A stretch of 64,000 nt of DNA from assembly GCF_964019385.1 (NCBI RefSeq), contig NC_088649.1:23276719-23340718 (forward strand), in the 5' to 3' direction. Shown here in pieces: positions 30,386-40,642 of this stretch (its first letter is position 1; every line of letters begins with the position of its first letter). The translations under genes were made by a program, and so were the position numbers. Under the pieces are notes generated by a model. It had not been told where the DNA came from. It saw only the letters and a list, made by a program, of their open reading frames with translations, and made no database searches. The stretch comes from Sycon ciliatum. Its lineage: Eukaryota; Porifera; Calcarea; Leucosolenida; Sycettidae.

Positions 30386-31788
30386 ATGTCTGTTCGTGTG
30401 TGGAGGAACCTCTTCCAAATGTGCGTGGAAACGGAACATCAGTGGATCATGAGGGTTAGTTGCATAGTCGACTCGACGATCTACACATTGGGTGGGTGCC
30501 CTTGCGTTAGTCCAGAGGGAGTTATTCAGTGCATACAGGTACCATCGTTAAAGCCTCGTTGTCGACATGATCCAGACCCGGAAAATGACTTCAAATCAGT
30601 GCAAATCGAATACCAGCCAGCATGGCTATTAGCCGATTCTACCCAGCTTTACCTCAGTGGTGGTGCAGCTGCTGCCGTCGGTTCTGATATTTTCTACTTT
30701 GGAGGATTTCAAGGAATATATGGAAACCAAACCTATCAAAATACCGTCGCCCTTCTGAATCCAAGTTCGCGGACCGTTTCCCAGGTGAACATTCTCGGCC
30801 GTTCGCCGACACCAAAGTCGAACGTTGGTATGTGTTCCAATGTGGAATTGAAAGAATGCTATGTGTTTGGTGGAGTTGGGGAGCGTCCCTCGCAAACTAA
30901 GGGCGTTCAAACCCCAGCATCATACCTGGAAGTAATTCCCGGGAGATATATAAACAACGCAGTACATGTGCTGAACACAAGAGATTATGCTAGTAATGAA
31001 AGCTGTACGTGGAGAGAGATGCTGTACGCTGGTGAAGCTCCAGACCCTAGATATGGCTCTGCGTTCGCCAGTCGAGACAACATAGCATACGTCTTTGACG
31101 GAGCTTGCAATTCCACTGAGGAATTCAAAGATGATCTTCATCGATTAAATTTGGAATTGGCGGAGTGGAGTGGTGCTTTGCCAGTGACTGGAGAACTGCC
31201 TGAAGAGCGAAGTGCTGCTTCTTTGGCCCCGAGCTCGACGTCCTTACTGGTCCTCTGCGGTGGTTTGTTTTACAATGACACGAGCTGAAGTTACCTCTAT
31301 GACATTTTCATCTTTCACACTGACTTAGTACGGGCAGGCACAGTGGGTTGGTCAAAGACCATGATTGAGATACGAGAGGTACCTGGTTCAAGTCCTGCCT
31401 GGGAGCGGTTTTTCCAGCCGTGCTGCTACCCACAGTCAACTGGGAACTTGTGGTCAGGCACAAGGGGTACATGGATGCAGCTAATGGTGTCGTTTTCGGC
31501 ACTTGTGCCAGTGGTTGTGAGACTTACCCACTCACCCCCACCGTTAGGCGCTGCATCTGCCGCTAGGGTTTACCGGGTCGCAAATCGCCCAACAATAACA
31601 ATCAAGCAACGACGATCGTCAGAGTGCGTACGGAACCGCTGTCCTTAGAGAATCTTGCTTTGCAGGTGGTTGCGGGCATAGCGACTTCAGAAGAAGTTGA
31701 AAGCTTGAGAGTCCTGTTACGCAGCCGTGTGCGTAAGATTCGAACGCAGCCATGCAGTACCTGCAGTCCCCCTCACGCCTGTAAGTAG
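30386..31788 (+). pseudogene. kelch-repeat gene copy C, broken
   Basis: The frame is open from MSVRVWRNLF for 300 codons, through the fifth blade, then meets a TGA at 31286-31288 in VLCGGLFYNDTS. About 40 bases further on, homology is replaced by a tRNA-derived insertion (about 31328-31600), which also removed the sixth blade. The tail resumes at about 31603 and ends at a TAG at 31786-31788, with changes such as FDGA for the GG motif of blade four. If translated it would give a truncated five-blade protein. The 5' part still looks well kept, so the loss may be recent. Confidence 0.8.
31328..31600 (+). mobile_element. tRNA-derived SINE-like insertion in kelch copy C
   Basis: An A-box-like AGTGGGTTGGTCAAAG (about 31350) and a B-box GGTTCAAGTCC (about 31388) are correctly spaced for a tRNA-type RNA polymerase III promoter. 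They are followed by about 200 bp of unrelated body ending in CAACAATAACAAT. The tRNA-like piece at 52955-53035 has a similar head. Confidence 0.65.
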
Positions 31789-32257
31789 TCATGGTATTGA
31801 GAGATGTATACATTTTGCCTAACGATATTCCACTGCAGGAACGCTGCTGGTGGTTCGTCGGCCTAGCTTTCTGAAGAAATTTGGATTTTCATTTTTTTCA
31901 CTCACTCATCCACTCACTCCACTCCAACGCACTTGCTAACCGAGCTCTCTACCTCTTTCCCACCTTCTTTCTACCTTTCCAGAACCCACACACAATCTCT
32001 TTTCTCTCCCCAGGGTGCGCGTTTGACGCCTTGGTCACGAGTCCACTGGTGGAGGGAGTGTACTTTTCCTCACTTGAACGACTTTTATAACACCTACATC
32101 GCCTTTGTAGTCGATTATGTTCGTTGGTGTCGTTTTGTTGTTCTCTTACGTTCTATATACATGTAGGTATGTGTACTTTCACAGGAAATAACTTTGCTTT
32201 GGGTTTTGAAAGCATTGAGGTTAAGAATGACCTGATTACACATTCTCCGATGGACAT
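31789..32257. repeat. downstream flank of kelch copy C
   Basis: It matches 171-620 and 38309-38760. It is cut by the gypsy element at 32258 and continues at 34996 with GTGTATGG and the sequence that follows it in the other units. Confidence 0.6.
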
Positions 32258-32336
32258 TGTGAGCGGTGTGCTATACACACCTCCTACCGTGACACTTGAC
32301 ACAATCATCATCATACTTTACACTATATATACATTA

Positions 32337-32792
32337 CCCATATAAAAACCGCTCTGTGAACGGTTCTGAAAAACCTCTACTGGTGCAGCCCCGTCGTAAA
32401 AGTAAGAAATTAGAACTGGCGCATTGTCCTCCCAAATGTGAACTGATCCACCTAAATCGCGATTGACGGGACCCGAACGCACCAGTAGCACGAGGTTCCT
32501 ACCTGTGTATGCAGCTGGGGACGCTGGTCCATAGCCAAAGCCAAAGCGGCAAAGGTGGGCTTCGGGGTAGATCTAAGTGTTGTATGGTAACTTGATCAGC
32601 GCCGACGCCGGCTGTGATCCTGTGCCCTCCCGACCTCGTGCTACTGGTGCGTTCGGGTCCCGTCAATCGCGATTTAGGTGGATCAGTTCACATTTGGGAG
32701 GACAATGCGCCAGTTCTAATTTTTTACTTTTACGACGGGGCTGCACCAGTAGAGGTTTTTCAGAACCGCTCACAGAGCGGTTTTTATATGGG
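32337..32792. mobile_element. fold-back MITE with CCCATATAAAAACC termini
   Basis: Inverted arms of about 160 bp start CCCATATAAAAACCGCTC. TA lies on each side, as for Tc1/mariner-type insertions. The arms share the motif AAAAGTAAGAAATT with the FB1 family. The centre is short and non-coding. Confidence 0.8.
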
Positions 32793-32794
32793 TA

Positions 32795-34107
32795 ATTTCA
32801 GTTCTTTTTCTGTTCCCTCCCCCACCCTAGCCCAGCTCCGAAGATAAACATGGTGAGCACGCGCGCGATGCACTGTATGTAGCCATGCAACTGCAGTAGC
32901 ACACTGATACATTCCAGCCCTCCCCACCTCGCTACCCCGCACACAGACACCTTGTGACAAACACGCACATGCACATGGCACACACACACATGGGCACGCA
33001 CACACATACATACACACACACACGACCCAAACAGGAAATTCTTGATGAACATTGTATAATGCCATGCAAAGCAGTGGCCACCATACTTCAGGAAGTCAGT
33101 TGTGAAACAAAAATAATTCAACTACAATGTGTAGGTAAGCTAGCAGCCAAAGCACAACCGATTGCAAACCGTGATGATATTTGCCTAAGGATTGCAGTTT
33201 GCAGACCACACCATGGAAGCAGTGAATACAGAATTATTGTAATGTCATACAAAGACGAGCAAAGAAGTGGCCACCATACACCAGAAACTTGCAGAAAGTC
33301 ACATATCCAACAGATAGAGAAGTGAACAGCATCTGGTACAGCCCACACAAAACCAAGCTGACCTGATACTCGTCCGAAGATCGTAAGTGGCAGATCCTTT
33401 TCAACGATAGCATGCAGGTGTACGTTACACGCATGGACAAAATCTGACCGTGTCATCGGCATACATTGTCATCACATGCATACCCCACAGGTTACACACA
33501 TGCACAGTAGAAGCACAATAAAAGCAATGGAAAAATATGAAGGGGTTGCTGAAGCATCTTCACACTTCAATTTCAGACTTCGATGTGGTCGTCACGGGGT
33601 GATATACCTGCAAGATACAAGTGATACAGAAAGAAAGCATAAGGTCCAGTTCCCAGGTTCCATCTTGCAAATACTCCTTCCTGTAAGTAAGTGCAGTCCT
33701 GGCCTGGGTGGATGCGCAGTACATTGACGATGGTGGAGATGGAGCAGGTCAGGGAGCCCTATAGGGGTCCCGAGAGCAGATTGTGGCCAAATTCGGGACG
33801 ATGCCGGACGCCAGTCAGTATGAAGTAGCGAATTGCGGACCGCCACGTAGATTGGGGTCGCGGGGTCATAATCCATGGGCACTACTCGTACGTTGCTCCA
33901 AAAAAGGGCACTGCACTGTTCCACAGGTGCTGTTAGCGGTCGCCAAAGGCACTTGGTAGGCCGGTAATTGGGTCACGTGTCAACAAAGTGTCAACAACGT
34001 GTCAACAACGTGTCAACCACGTGTCTTTAGCGGTACACTAATTTTGGTGTCCCCAAACTGAAAACATCGAGCACCAGTATGGAAAGGCTTTAGACAGAAA
34101 GCCTTTC
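32795..34107. other. no gene seen; material separating the two halves of the 5' LTR
   Basis: It contains a CA-rich stretch (32960-33030), a CAACAAAGTGT-type short repeat (33980-34020), and a hairpin AAAGGCTTTAGACAGAAAGCCTTT (split here as AAAGGCTTT and AAAGCCTTT arms) at about 34082-34105. Short frames show no recognisable family. Confidence 0.45.
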
Positions 34108-34197
34108 CAATTAGCACCTGTATTGCTGTACTGGTATTTAGAGGGCTTCTGATTGTTGATGAAGGCAGAGTTATCCTGGACAATACAACCGTCTCAC

Positions 34198-34242
34198 TGG
34201 TGGCAGTGGTGGGATTCGAACCCACGCCTCCGGAGAGACTAG
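34198..34242 (+). promoter_or_regulatory. primer binding site complementary to a tRNA-Leu 3' end, unusually long
   Basis: One base after the 5' LTR the sequence reads TGG-TGGCAGTGG, then GGGATTCGAACCC, and on through the variable-arm complement. It is complementary to a tRNA 3' end including CCA over about 45 bases. The T-arm and variable-arm pattern resembles metazoan tRNA-Leu. Typical sites are about 18 bases. Confidence 0.7.
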
Positions 34243-34837
34243 ACTTTCTTTGAAGGAGGTGCGGGACGAAGTCGAGTACCTCATCCAACAGGGACTGATC
34301 CGGGAGTCTACTTCGCCATGGGCTGCTCTAATAGTGGCTGCTCGGCGCAAGAATGGCTGACTGAGACTGGCAATGGACTACCGATGGCTAAGCGCAGACA
34401 GTCATGCCCAGCAGCCCCCCCCCCCCCTGCCTCTGATACACGACTTGGTAGATCAGTTGACTGAAGCGCAGTTCTTCTCCACGGTTGACTTGAAATCCGG
34501 CTACTATCAAATGCCCATGCGTCGTGAGGATGCGGCCAAGACTGCCTTCGTGTGAATGGACTGGTCAGGGCACCCCGTTTGGCCTGTCGGGAGCCCCGGC
34601 GACCTTTCAGCGTCTGATGTCAGCGATTCTGGGCGAACTCAATTTGACGGCTGTGCTATGCTACCTAGACGACGTGCTGGTATGGGGGCGCAGCTGGACG
34701 GAGCACAACAGCCGGTTGCGGGAGGTGCTCAGTAAACTCAGGTCGGCTGGTGTACTGCTGAACCCAGAGAAATGCTGTACTGCTGAACCCCGTTGGGTTG
34801 GAGTTGGTGTTCATATTGTTGAGTTTGAGTGGGGCAG
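34243..34837 (+). pseudogene. Ty3/gypsy reverse transcriptase fragment
   Basis: Translation gives the finger/palm motifs of a gypsy polymerase: IHDLVDQL, FSTVDLKSGYYQ (first catalytic Asp), FGLSGAPATFQRLM and CYLDDVLVW (the YxDD box), then LLNPEKC. A stop at 34553-34555 and a frame change separate the two halves. Gag, protease, RNase H and integrase are absent. The sequence runs directly into the 3' LTR, so this is an internally deleted, non-autonomous copy. It acted in the cell as a cytoplasmic reverse transcriptase only in its ancestors. Confidence 0.8.
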
Positions 34838-34995
34838 TGTGAGCGGTGTGCTATACACACCTCCTACGTGACACTTGACACAATCATCATCATATTTTAC
34901 ACTATATGCATTAGCAACTGTATTGCTGTATTGGTATTTAGAGGGCTTCTGATTGTTGATGAAGGCAGAGTTATCCTGGACAATACAACGTCTCA
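34838..34995 (+). repeat. 3' LTR of the gypsy derivative
   Basis: 158 bp, starting TG and ending CA. The second half matches 34108-34196 and the first half 32258-32336 with a few differences. Confidence 0.8.
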
Positions 34996-35639
34996 ACGTG
35001 TATGGATTATATTTTTCACTCATCTGTACCTCGTTCAGAATCTCTGCGGTTTGAGCCATTCACCCTCGTGAAGTGAGAGTTTGCAGTAATGGTTTGTGCC
35101 AAGAGATGTTGCTATCGTACGTTATCTTTCTGTTCTTGTAATCTAACCAGAAGATGAAGTAAAGTTAGAGGAATAATGACAAGTGATCCTGTTGTACAGT
35201 TTATTATCTCTCCTTTATTCACTTCTTTCGAAGGCGATAAGCCAGACCCACCGGGAAATATTTCCATGGGTGGGACAGCAAAAAGAAAGTGAAAAAAATA
35301 AATAAATAAATGACTAAATAAAACCTAAAAACCAAAGGACAAGAAATAGTTGAAGGAAGAGGAATAAAGGAAAGAAACTCAATCCGAACTCCAACATCAA
35401 AACAATAATACAGAATTTGCAGCGACAGGCAAAATACATCAACCAATGAAGGGAGTAACAAAGGAAATATCAGTCTTTATCAGTCGTTATTCAAGTCTCT
35501 TAGCTATTGAACATGCAAACGCAGCAGAGGTGCATCTACATGTTAAGGATAGTTATTATTATTATTATTATTATTAAGTAGTGGTTGCGACTTCGGCGAT
35601 GATTTGTAAGAAAGGTTTGCTCCCCACACCGGAGCTCGC

Positions 35640-35868
35640 GCTATTCCGCCGACTTTACTTGACACTTGACTGACTCACGACTGCCATCCAGAGCACACGA
35701 GAAGTCCATCGAACCTTCGACTCGGCAAACCTGCAAGAAAGCACCACTCCCTGCTCAATACACAGTGTTTCGGGGAATTCACCCCTCATCAGTTGAGCTT
35801 GAGTAGGCTGAGGAAGATTGTGCCTGAAGAGCACCACTTATATAGTGCTCTCCAGGCACAAACATGGC
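35640..35868 (-). mobile_element. second copy of the HHR-carrying retroposed element
   Basis: About 210 bp are shared with 13268-13478, including the TATATA box, the ribozyme and the downstream region. As at the first site, the neighbour is a LINE in the same orientation. Exact ends could not be set. Confidence 0.7.
35754..35797 (-). ncRNA. hammerhead ribozyme, second family, copy 2
   Basis: On the minus strand: stem I CTCAA, CTGATGA, stem II GGGG-TGAATT-CCCC (fully Watson-Crick), GAAA, stem III CA-CTG-TG, GTA, stem I return TTGAG. Compared with 13373-13416 the single stem II change (CTCC to CCCC) keeps pairing. Cleavage is predicted between 35759 and 35758. Confidence 0.85.
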
Positions 35869-36005
35869 AGGGGATCCAGGGTGATTCCTAGATGGCGGTG
35901 GGTAGTCGAGGGACATAGGTCTGCAGCATCCACATGCAGTGCTGTGGCAGGGGTCAGGGCGGGGTCAAGTTTGCCGAATACAACACGCACGGATTTAGTT
36001 AGGTA

Positions 36006-37051
36006 GACTGTTATACAGGTTAGACCTTGTTGGTAGTTAATCACTGGACCTTCAAGGCAAGAGGAAGATTCGATCATTCCCAAACGTTACGCCCTTGCTC
36101 CCCCCCCCCCTGCGCCGTCGAGAATTCCAGGACGTTTCACTGATTCAGTTATAAATCGCTGGAAAGTTTGGTGCAAGGTCTGATCGCTACGTACAGTTGA
36201 CAGAATAGCACCCTTGCCAACACGCAGCGCCACCTTGCAAATAGTGTCTGAAATATCGCTCTGTATCTTTCAGCATCCTTATATAATTATATGTATTACA
36301 CCATCTCAAGACTTGGTGGAAACACAGGTCAATCCATGCGCCTTGTGTACGGCTCCGGCTTTCCTCAGGCCATTTTCCCAAGCAGGATTTGGTGAAATTT
36401 GCGTGAGATTTGAATCCGGACTGGTGCTACTGGCGTAGGGACCATGGTGAGAGGCCAGTATGCTATCCATACAGATCTACCCTCTCCCTGGCGCTCGTGA
36501 AGCAAGCTGTCATGCAACTAGTAATAGTAAACATAACAACCAGATCGAAGGTGAGCATAATTATACAAGATCAGGGTGCCTCCTGAGGTTTCCACACTTG
36601 CCTGTGCTGAAAGCCACGTTTACACTTCAAAGTGGACTGCTTGATGGCGACATCCCTTTACACGAGATTGCTGCGCATGCATTGTCACCAAGACCGTTAC
36701 AGATAACAAAAGCCAGACAAACAAATATTAACTGTCGGGGTAGGACGAATGGCCCTGGGCTGTTCATTCTACAAGTAGACACGATGAACGATAATACTCT
36801 CGCCTTTCATACCTCATACTACAGACCCTCTGTCGCTTTGTCGCTCCAAGTTAATTGTTAGCGCCTACATTGGTGTATGCTGTCACCCTCATTATCTCAT
36901 ACTTTGATTTCGTATAATAGTTCAATTGTGTTGTAATGTCCTTTAGTGCAGCGTAGCTACAAAGTATCAGTGAAGATCTAGTCAGTGTGAAGTGAAACAT
37001 ATAAGCTGTTCACTACTCAGTCTCACTGCTGCTCCTTCTATTCAGCCAGCC
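36006..37051. repeat. kelch-unit flank between copies C and D
   Basis: No gene is seen. 36006-36560 matches 838-1445, and 36575-37050 is the upstream flank of copy D, including the conserved pyrimidine tract and AG before the ATG. Confidence 0.6.
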
Positions 37052-38308
37052 ATGTCTGTTCGGGCGTGGAGGAACCCTGGCCAATCGGCAAAGGAACGTC
37101 CATGGGAAGTGAGGACTAGTTGCATAGTCGACTCGACGATCTACACATTGGTCGGTTCCCCTTGGATGGGTCAGGAGGGAGAACTTCAGTGCATACGGGT
37201 ACCATCGTTAACGCCTCGTTGTCCACATGATCCAGACCCGGAAAGTGACATCAAACCAGTGCTAATCGAATACCAGCCAACATCCTTATTAACCAATCCT
37301 AACCCGCTTCACGTACATGCTGGCGCAGCTGCTGCCGTCGGTTCTGATATTTTCTACTTCGGAGGATCTCTCGGATTATATCATGGAAACGTAACCTACC
37401 AAAATACCGTCGCCCATCTGAATCCAAGTACGCGGACCTTTTCCCTGGTTAACATTCTCGGCAGTTCGCCGACACCGAAGTCTAACGTTGGTATGTGTTC
37501 CAATGAGAAATTGAAAGAATGCTATGTGTTTGGTGGACTTGGGGAGCGTCCCTCGCTAACTAAGGGCGTAAAAACCCCAGCATCATACCTGGAAACAATA
37601 ACCGGCGGATATGTAAACAACGCAGTACATGTGCTGGACACAAGAGATTTTGCTAGTACTGGAAACTGTACATGGTCAGAGATGATGTGCACTGGAAACG
37701 CTCCAGACCCAAGATTTGCTTCTGCGTTCACCAATCGCGACAACTTCGCATACGTCTTTGGCGGAGATTGCAATTCCATGAAATTAAGAAATGATCTTCA
37801 TCGATTAAATTTGCGGTCAGCGGAGTGGAGTGGTGCTCTACCGGTGACTGGAGAGCTGCCTTCAGAGCGATGCTATGCTTCTTTGGCCCCGAGCTCGACG
37901 TCCTTACTTGTTCTCTGTGGTGGTGCGTGGTACAATGGAACGAACTTGAGTTGCCGCAATGACATTTTCATCTTTCACACTGATTTACTATGCTGGTATG
38001 GCGTGTACACCTCACACATCCAGCCACTTTTGGAACCATGGTGGGGACATTACTCATGCCAGGATCTCATGGGTGACGTGTATATTGTAGGAGGTTCAAT
38101 CCACTCAATCCACAATCAAAATCTAGCAACGACGATTGTCAGAGTACGTACGGAACCGCCGTCCTTACAGAATCTTGCTTTGCAGGTGTATGCCGGCATC
38201 GCTACTTCAGAAGACGTGGAAAGCTTGGGAGTCCTGTTTCGCAGCGTTTTGCGTAAGATTCGAACGCAGCCATGCAGTAGCTGCAATCCCCCTCACGCCT
38301 GGAAGTAG
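37052..38308 (+). CDS. kelch-repeat beta-propeller protein, copy D (intact)
   Basis: A 418-residue open frame starting MSVRAWRNPG, the same start as copy B, behind the same conserved acceptor-like sequence. It has six kelch blades, with loop differences from copy B (FGGSLGLYHGN in blade two, CGGAWYNGTN in blade five, VGGSIHSIHN in blade six). The first blade is altered, with TLVGSPW replacing the GG motif. The leucine-rich tail is conserved. Substitutions cluster in inter-blade loops, the usual ligand face of a propeller, which may mean divergence in binding. Role by family is protein binding, possibly as a ubiquitin-ligase substrate receptor; this is inference. Confidence 0.82.
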   Translation: MSVRAWRNPGQSAKERPWEVRTSCIVDSTIYTLVGSPWMGQEGELQCIRVPSLTPRCPHDPDPESDIKPVLIEYQPTSLLTNPNPLHVHAGAAAAVGSDIFYFGGSLGLYHGNVTYQNTVAHLNPSTRTFSLVNILGSSPTPKSNVGMCSNEKLKECYVFGGLGERPSLTKGVKTPASYLETITGGYVNNAVHVLDTRDFASTGNCTWSEMMCTGNAPDPRFASAFTNRDNFAYVFGGDCNSMKLRNDLHRLNLRSAEWSGALPVTGELPSERCYASLAPSSTSLLVLCGGAWYNGTNLSCRNDIFIFHTDLLCWYGVYTSHIQPLLEPWWGHYSCQDLMGDVYIVGGSIHSIHNQNLATTIVRVRTEPPSLQNLALQVYAGIATSEDVESLGVLFRSVLRKIRTQPCSSCNPPHAWK

Positions 38309-39590
38309 TCATGGTATTGAATGATGTATACATTTTGCTTATTCCGCTGCTGGGAACGCTGCTTTGGATTCGTTCGGCCTAGCTTTCTGAACAAATCTGG
38401 CTTTACTTTCACTCCCTCACCTACTCACTAACTCCACTCCAACGCACTTACTAACCTAGCTCTCAACCTCTTCCCCTCCCTCTTTCCACCTCTCTAGACT
38501 ACCTAGCTCTCCCCAGGGTGCGCGTTGGACGCTTTGCTCATGAATTCAATGGTCGAGGAAGTGTACTTTTCCTCACCTGAATGGCTTTTATAGCACCTAC
38601 ACGCCCTTTGTAGTCGATTATGTTCGTTGTTTTGATTTCTGTTTTTCTCTTACGTCCTATATACATGTACATGTAGGTATGTAGACTTTCACAGGAAATA
38701 ACTTTGCTTTGGGTTTTGAAAACATTGAGGTTAGAATGATCTGATTGTACATTCTCCGTTGGACGTGTTTGCAATAAAGTTTGCACTTATCAGTATTTCG
38801 TTCAGAATCTCTGGGGTTTAAGCCACTCACCCTCGTGAAGCGAGAGCTTGCAGTAATGGCTTGTGCTTAGAGATGTTGTTGCTATCGTACATTATCTTTC
38901 CTGTCTTCTTATCTAAACAGAAAATAAAGTAAAGTTAGATGAATCATGAAAAGTGATCCTGTTGTAGAGTCAGGTAAACCGTTATACAGGCCATACCTTG
39001 TTAATAGTTAAACACTGGTCCTTCAAGGCAAGAGGAAGATTCCACCATTCTGACACGTTACTCCCTTGCTCTTCCCCCCCCCCCCCCTCCCCCTGCAACA
39101 TTGAGAATTCCAACACGACGTTTCACTAACTCAGTTCTAAATCACGTGGGACGTATGCTACACTGTCCGTTCATTACCTACTGCTGAACACTTCGCCAGC
39201 AATGCTTCAAAGATTGTATTCAACATATCACCCGCAACACTATCCTATCTATGTATGTGTACGTGTACGATGTCTGATTGCTACGTACAGTTGACGGAAT
39301 CGCACCCTTGCCAACACGCATCGCAACCCTGCAGATAACGCCTGATTTTTCGCTCTGTATCTTTCAACATCCTTCCGCCTTGCGTAGGGCCTCGGCATTC
39401 CTCAGGCCATTTTCCCAGCGAAGATTTGGAGATATTTGCGTGAGATTCTGAACAAGACTGGTGCTACTGGCGTAGGGAAGATGGCGAGAACCATCTGTGC
39501 TATCAATACGAATCTACCCTCTCCCAGGCGCTGGTGAAGCAAGTAAACATAACAACCACATCGAAGGTGAGCATAATTATAATTATATGT
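38309..39590. repeat. downstream flank of kelch copy D
   Basis: It matches 171-1450 nearly throughout, and the cytosine run near 39075 differs in length. This is the least disturbed flank in the window and a good reference for spotting insertions in the others. Confidence 0.7.
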
Positions 39591-40131
39591 TACACTCAGT
39601 ATATGGTCACGTCTCTATATGATCACAGCTCTATATATGGTCACTATATCTCTGTACAGTACAGTGTACGGGTGACATGGTGCACCGCTGTACATGGTCA
39701 CAGATGAACCAGGGATCCCTGCCTCCTACGTAGGCCATATAGGGCTCCCTGGTATGAACTCGGTCACCATAAAATGCGCAGGCTTTTTGATTTGTTGTTG
39801 TTTTAAGTTCCACTGAATGTCTTTCTTGTTGCCTTCGCCAAGACAATGTCACAGATGGTGCTGCGATATGAACCAAGGATCCCTACGTAGGGCTCGCTGG
39901 TATGAACGTCACTGGTCGCTGGTATGAACGTCATCATCAAAAGCCGCGGTCTTTTTGATTTGTTGTTGTCTACAGTTTGACTGATTTTCTTTCTTGTTGT
40001 CTGAGCTTGTTTTACTTGTAGCTTGTGAATTGAAGCAGTTATTCTATTATCCTCTGCTTTATTTTGCCATAATATTGTAGGTTGATCTGTTTGTATAATA
40101 TAGTTTGAAGGTGGAAGAAGAAGGGCAGGTT
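39591..40131. other. no gene seen; imperfect duplication
   Basis: Two related stretches of about 130 bp (39705-39850 and 39868-40010) share GGATCCCT, CTGGTATGAAC and TTTTTGATTTGTTGTTGT. Short TATATGGTCAC repeats lie at 39600-39650. No coding signal. Confidence 0.45.
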
Positions 40132-40642
40132 ATTTAGAAAAGCGATCCTGTCAGCTTTTCTATTATTGTGTTCACATGGCAGAAAAAACGACATCGCTAT
40201 GCTACGTAAGTTTCTACGTAAGGTGCTCGGTATTTCACTTAGGCTACGTAAGTCTCTACGTAACGTGCTCGGTATTAGATCTACCAACGCGTGGTAGCCG
40301 TGTGCTGTGCACGTGCACGGCAGACATTGTGTTCAGTGCACATGCATGCAGTCCGCGGATCCGTGTTCGGAAAAACTTCGGATGTGCATGCGCGAGGAAC
40401 TTCCTTCTTTGGAACTGCTTCTTGCATGAGCTGTTTCGGATATTTCGTCTCATGGCCTGGCTTATTTCGTTTCGGCGCTGCTGAGACCTCCTTTCGCGGA
40501 ATATTACTCAATGACAGGTGAGTTGACCAGCTGCCTTTGATTCATTTGCTTGTGTTGACTCTTTCATTCAGGAAAAGTGTGCTGATTTTGGGGCGGAATG
40601 CAATAAATAATGGAAAAGTTGACAGGATCTCTTTTCTAAATT
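40132..40642. mobile_element. fold-back element with AAAAGCGATCCTGTCAGC termini
   Basis: Inverted ends of about 35 bp, ATTTAGAAAAGCGATCCTG on the left and its counterpart near 40610-40642, flank about 440 bp. The same pair occurs at about 55948-56412. Non-coding. Confidence 0.6.

Larger units (their letters stand above)
32258..34995 (+). mobile_element. Ty3/gypsy deletion derivative with a split 5' LTR
   Basis: A 158-bp 3' LTR (34838-34995, TGTGAG...GTCTCA) has its 5' counterpart in two pieces, 32258-32336 and about 34108-34196. These are separated by 1.77 kb that includes a fold-back element. A primer binding site and a pol fragment lie between the LTRs. ACAT and ACGT flank the element, a 4-bp target duplication with one change. 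The host sequence is the kelch downstream flank. Confidence 0.75.
35198..36005 (-). mobile_element. LINE 3' remnant inserted in kelch flank, carrying an HHR element
   Basis: The kelch flank sequence GATCCTGTTGTACAG stops at about 35197 and resumes at about 36006 (compare 808-840). At about 35850-36000 the minus strand reads LTKSVRVVFGKLDP and HRHLGITLDP, typical of a CR1/Jockey-type LINE after the polymerase. The end toward 35198 reads as an A-rich 3' tail on the minus strand. A hammerhead-bearing insertion (35640-35868) interrupts it. Confidence 0.6.

Noticed and set aside
34198-34242. tRNA gene on the minus strand
   Set aside because: Only the 3' half of a tRNA is present, and it starts exactly one base after an LTR, so it is a primer binding site.
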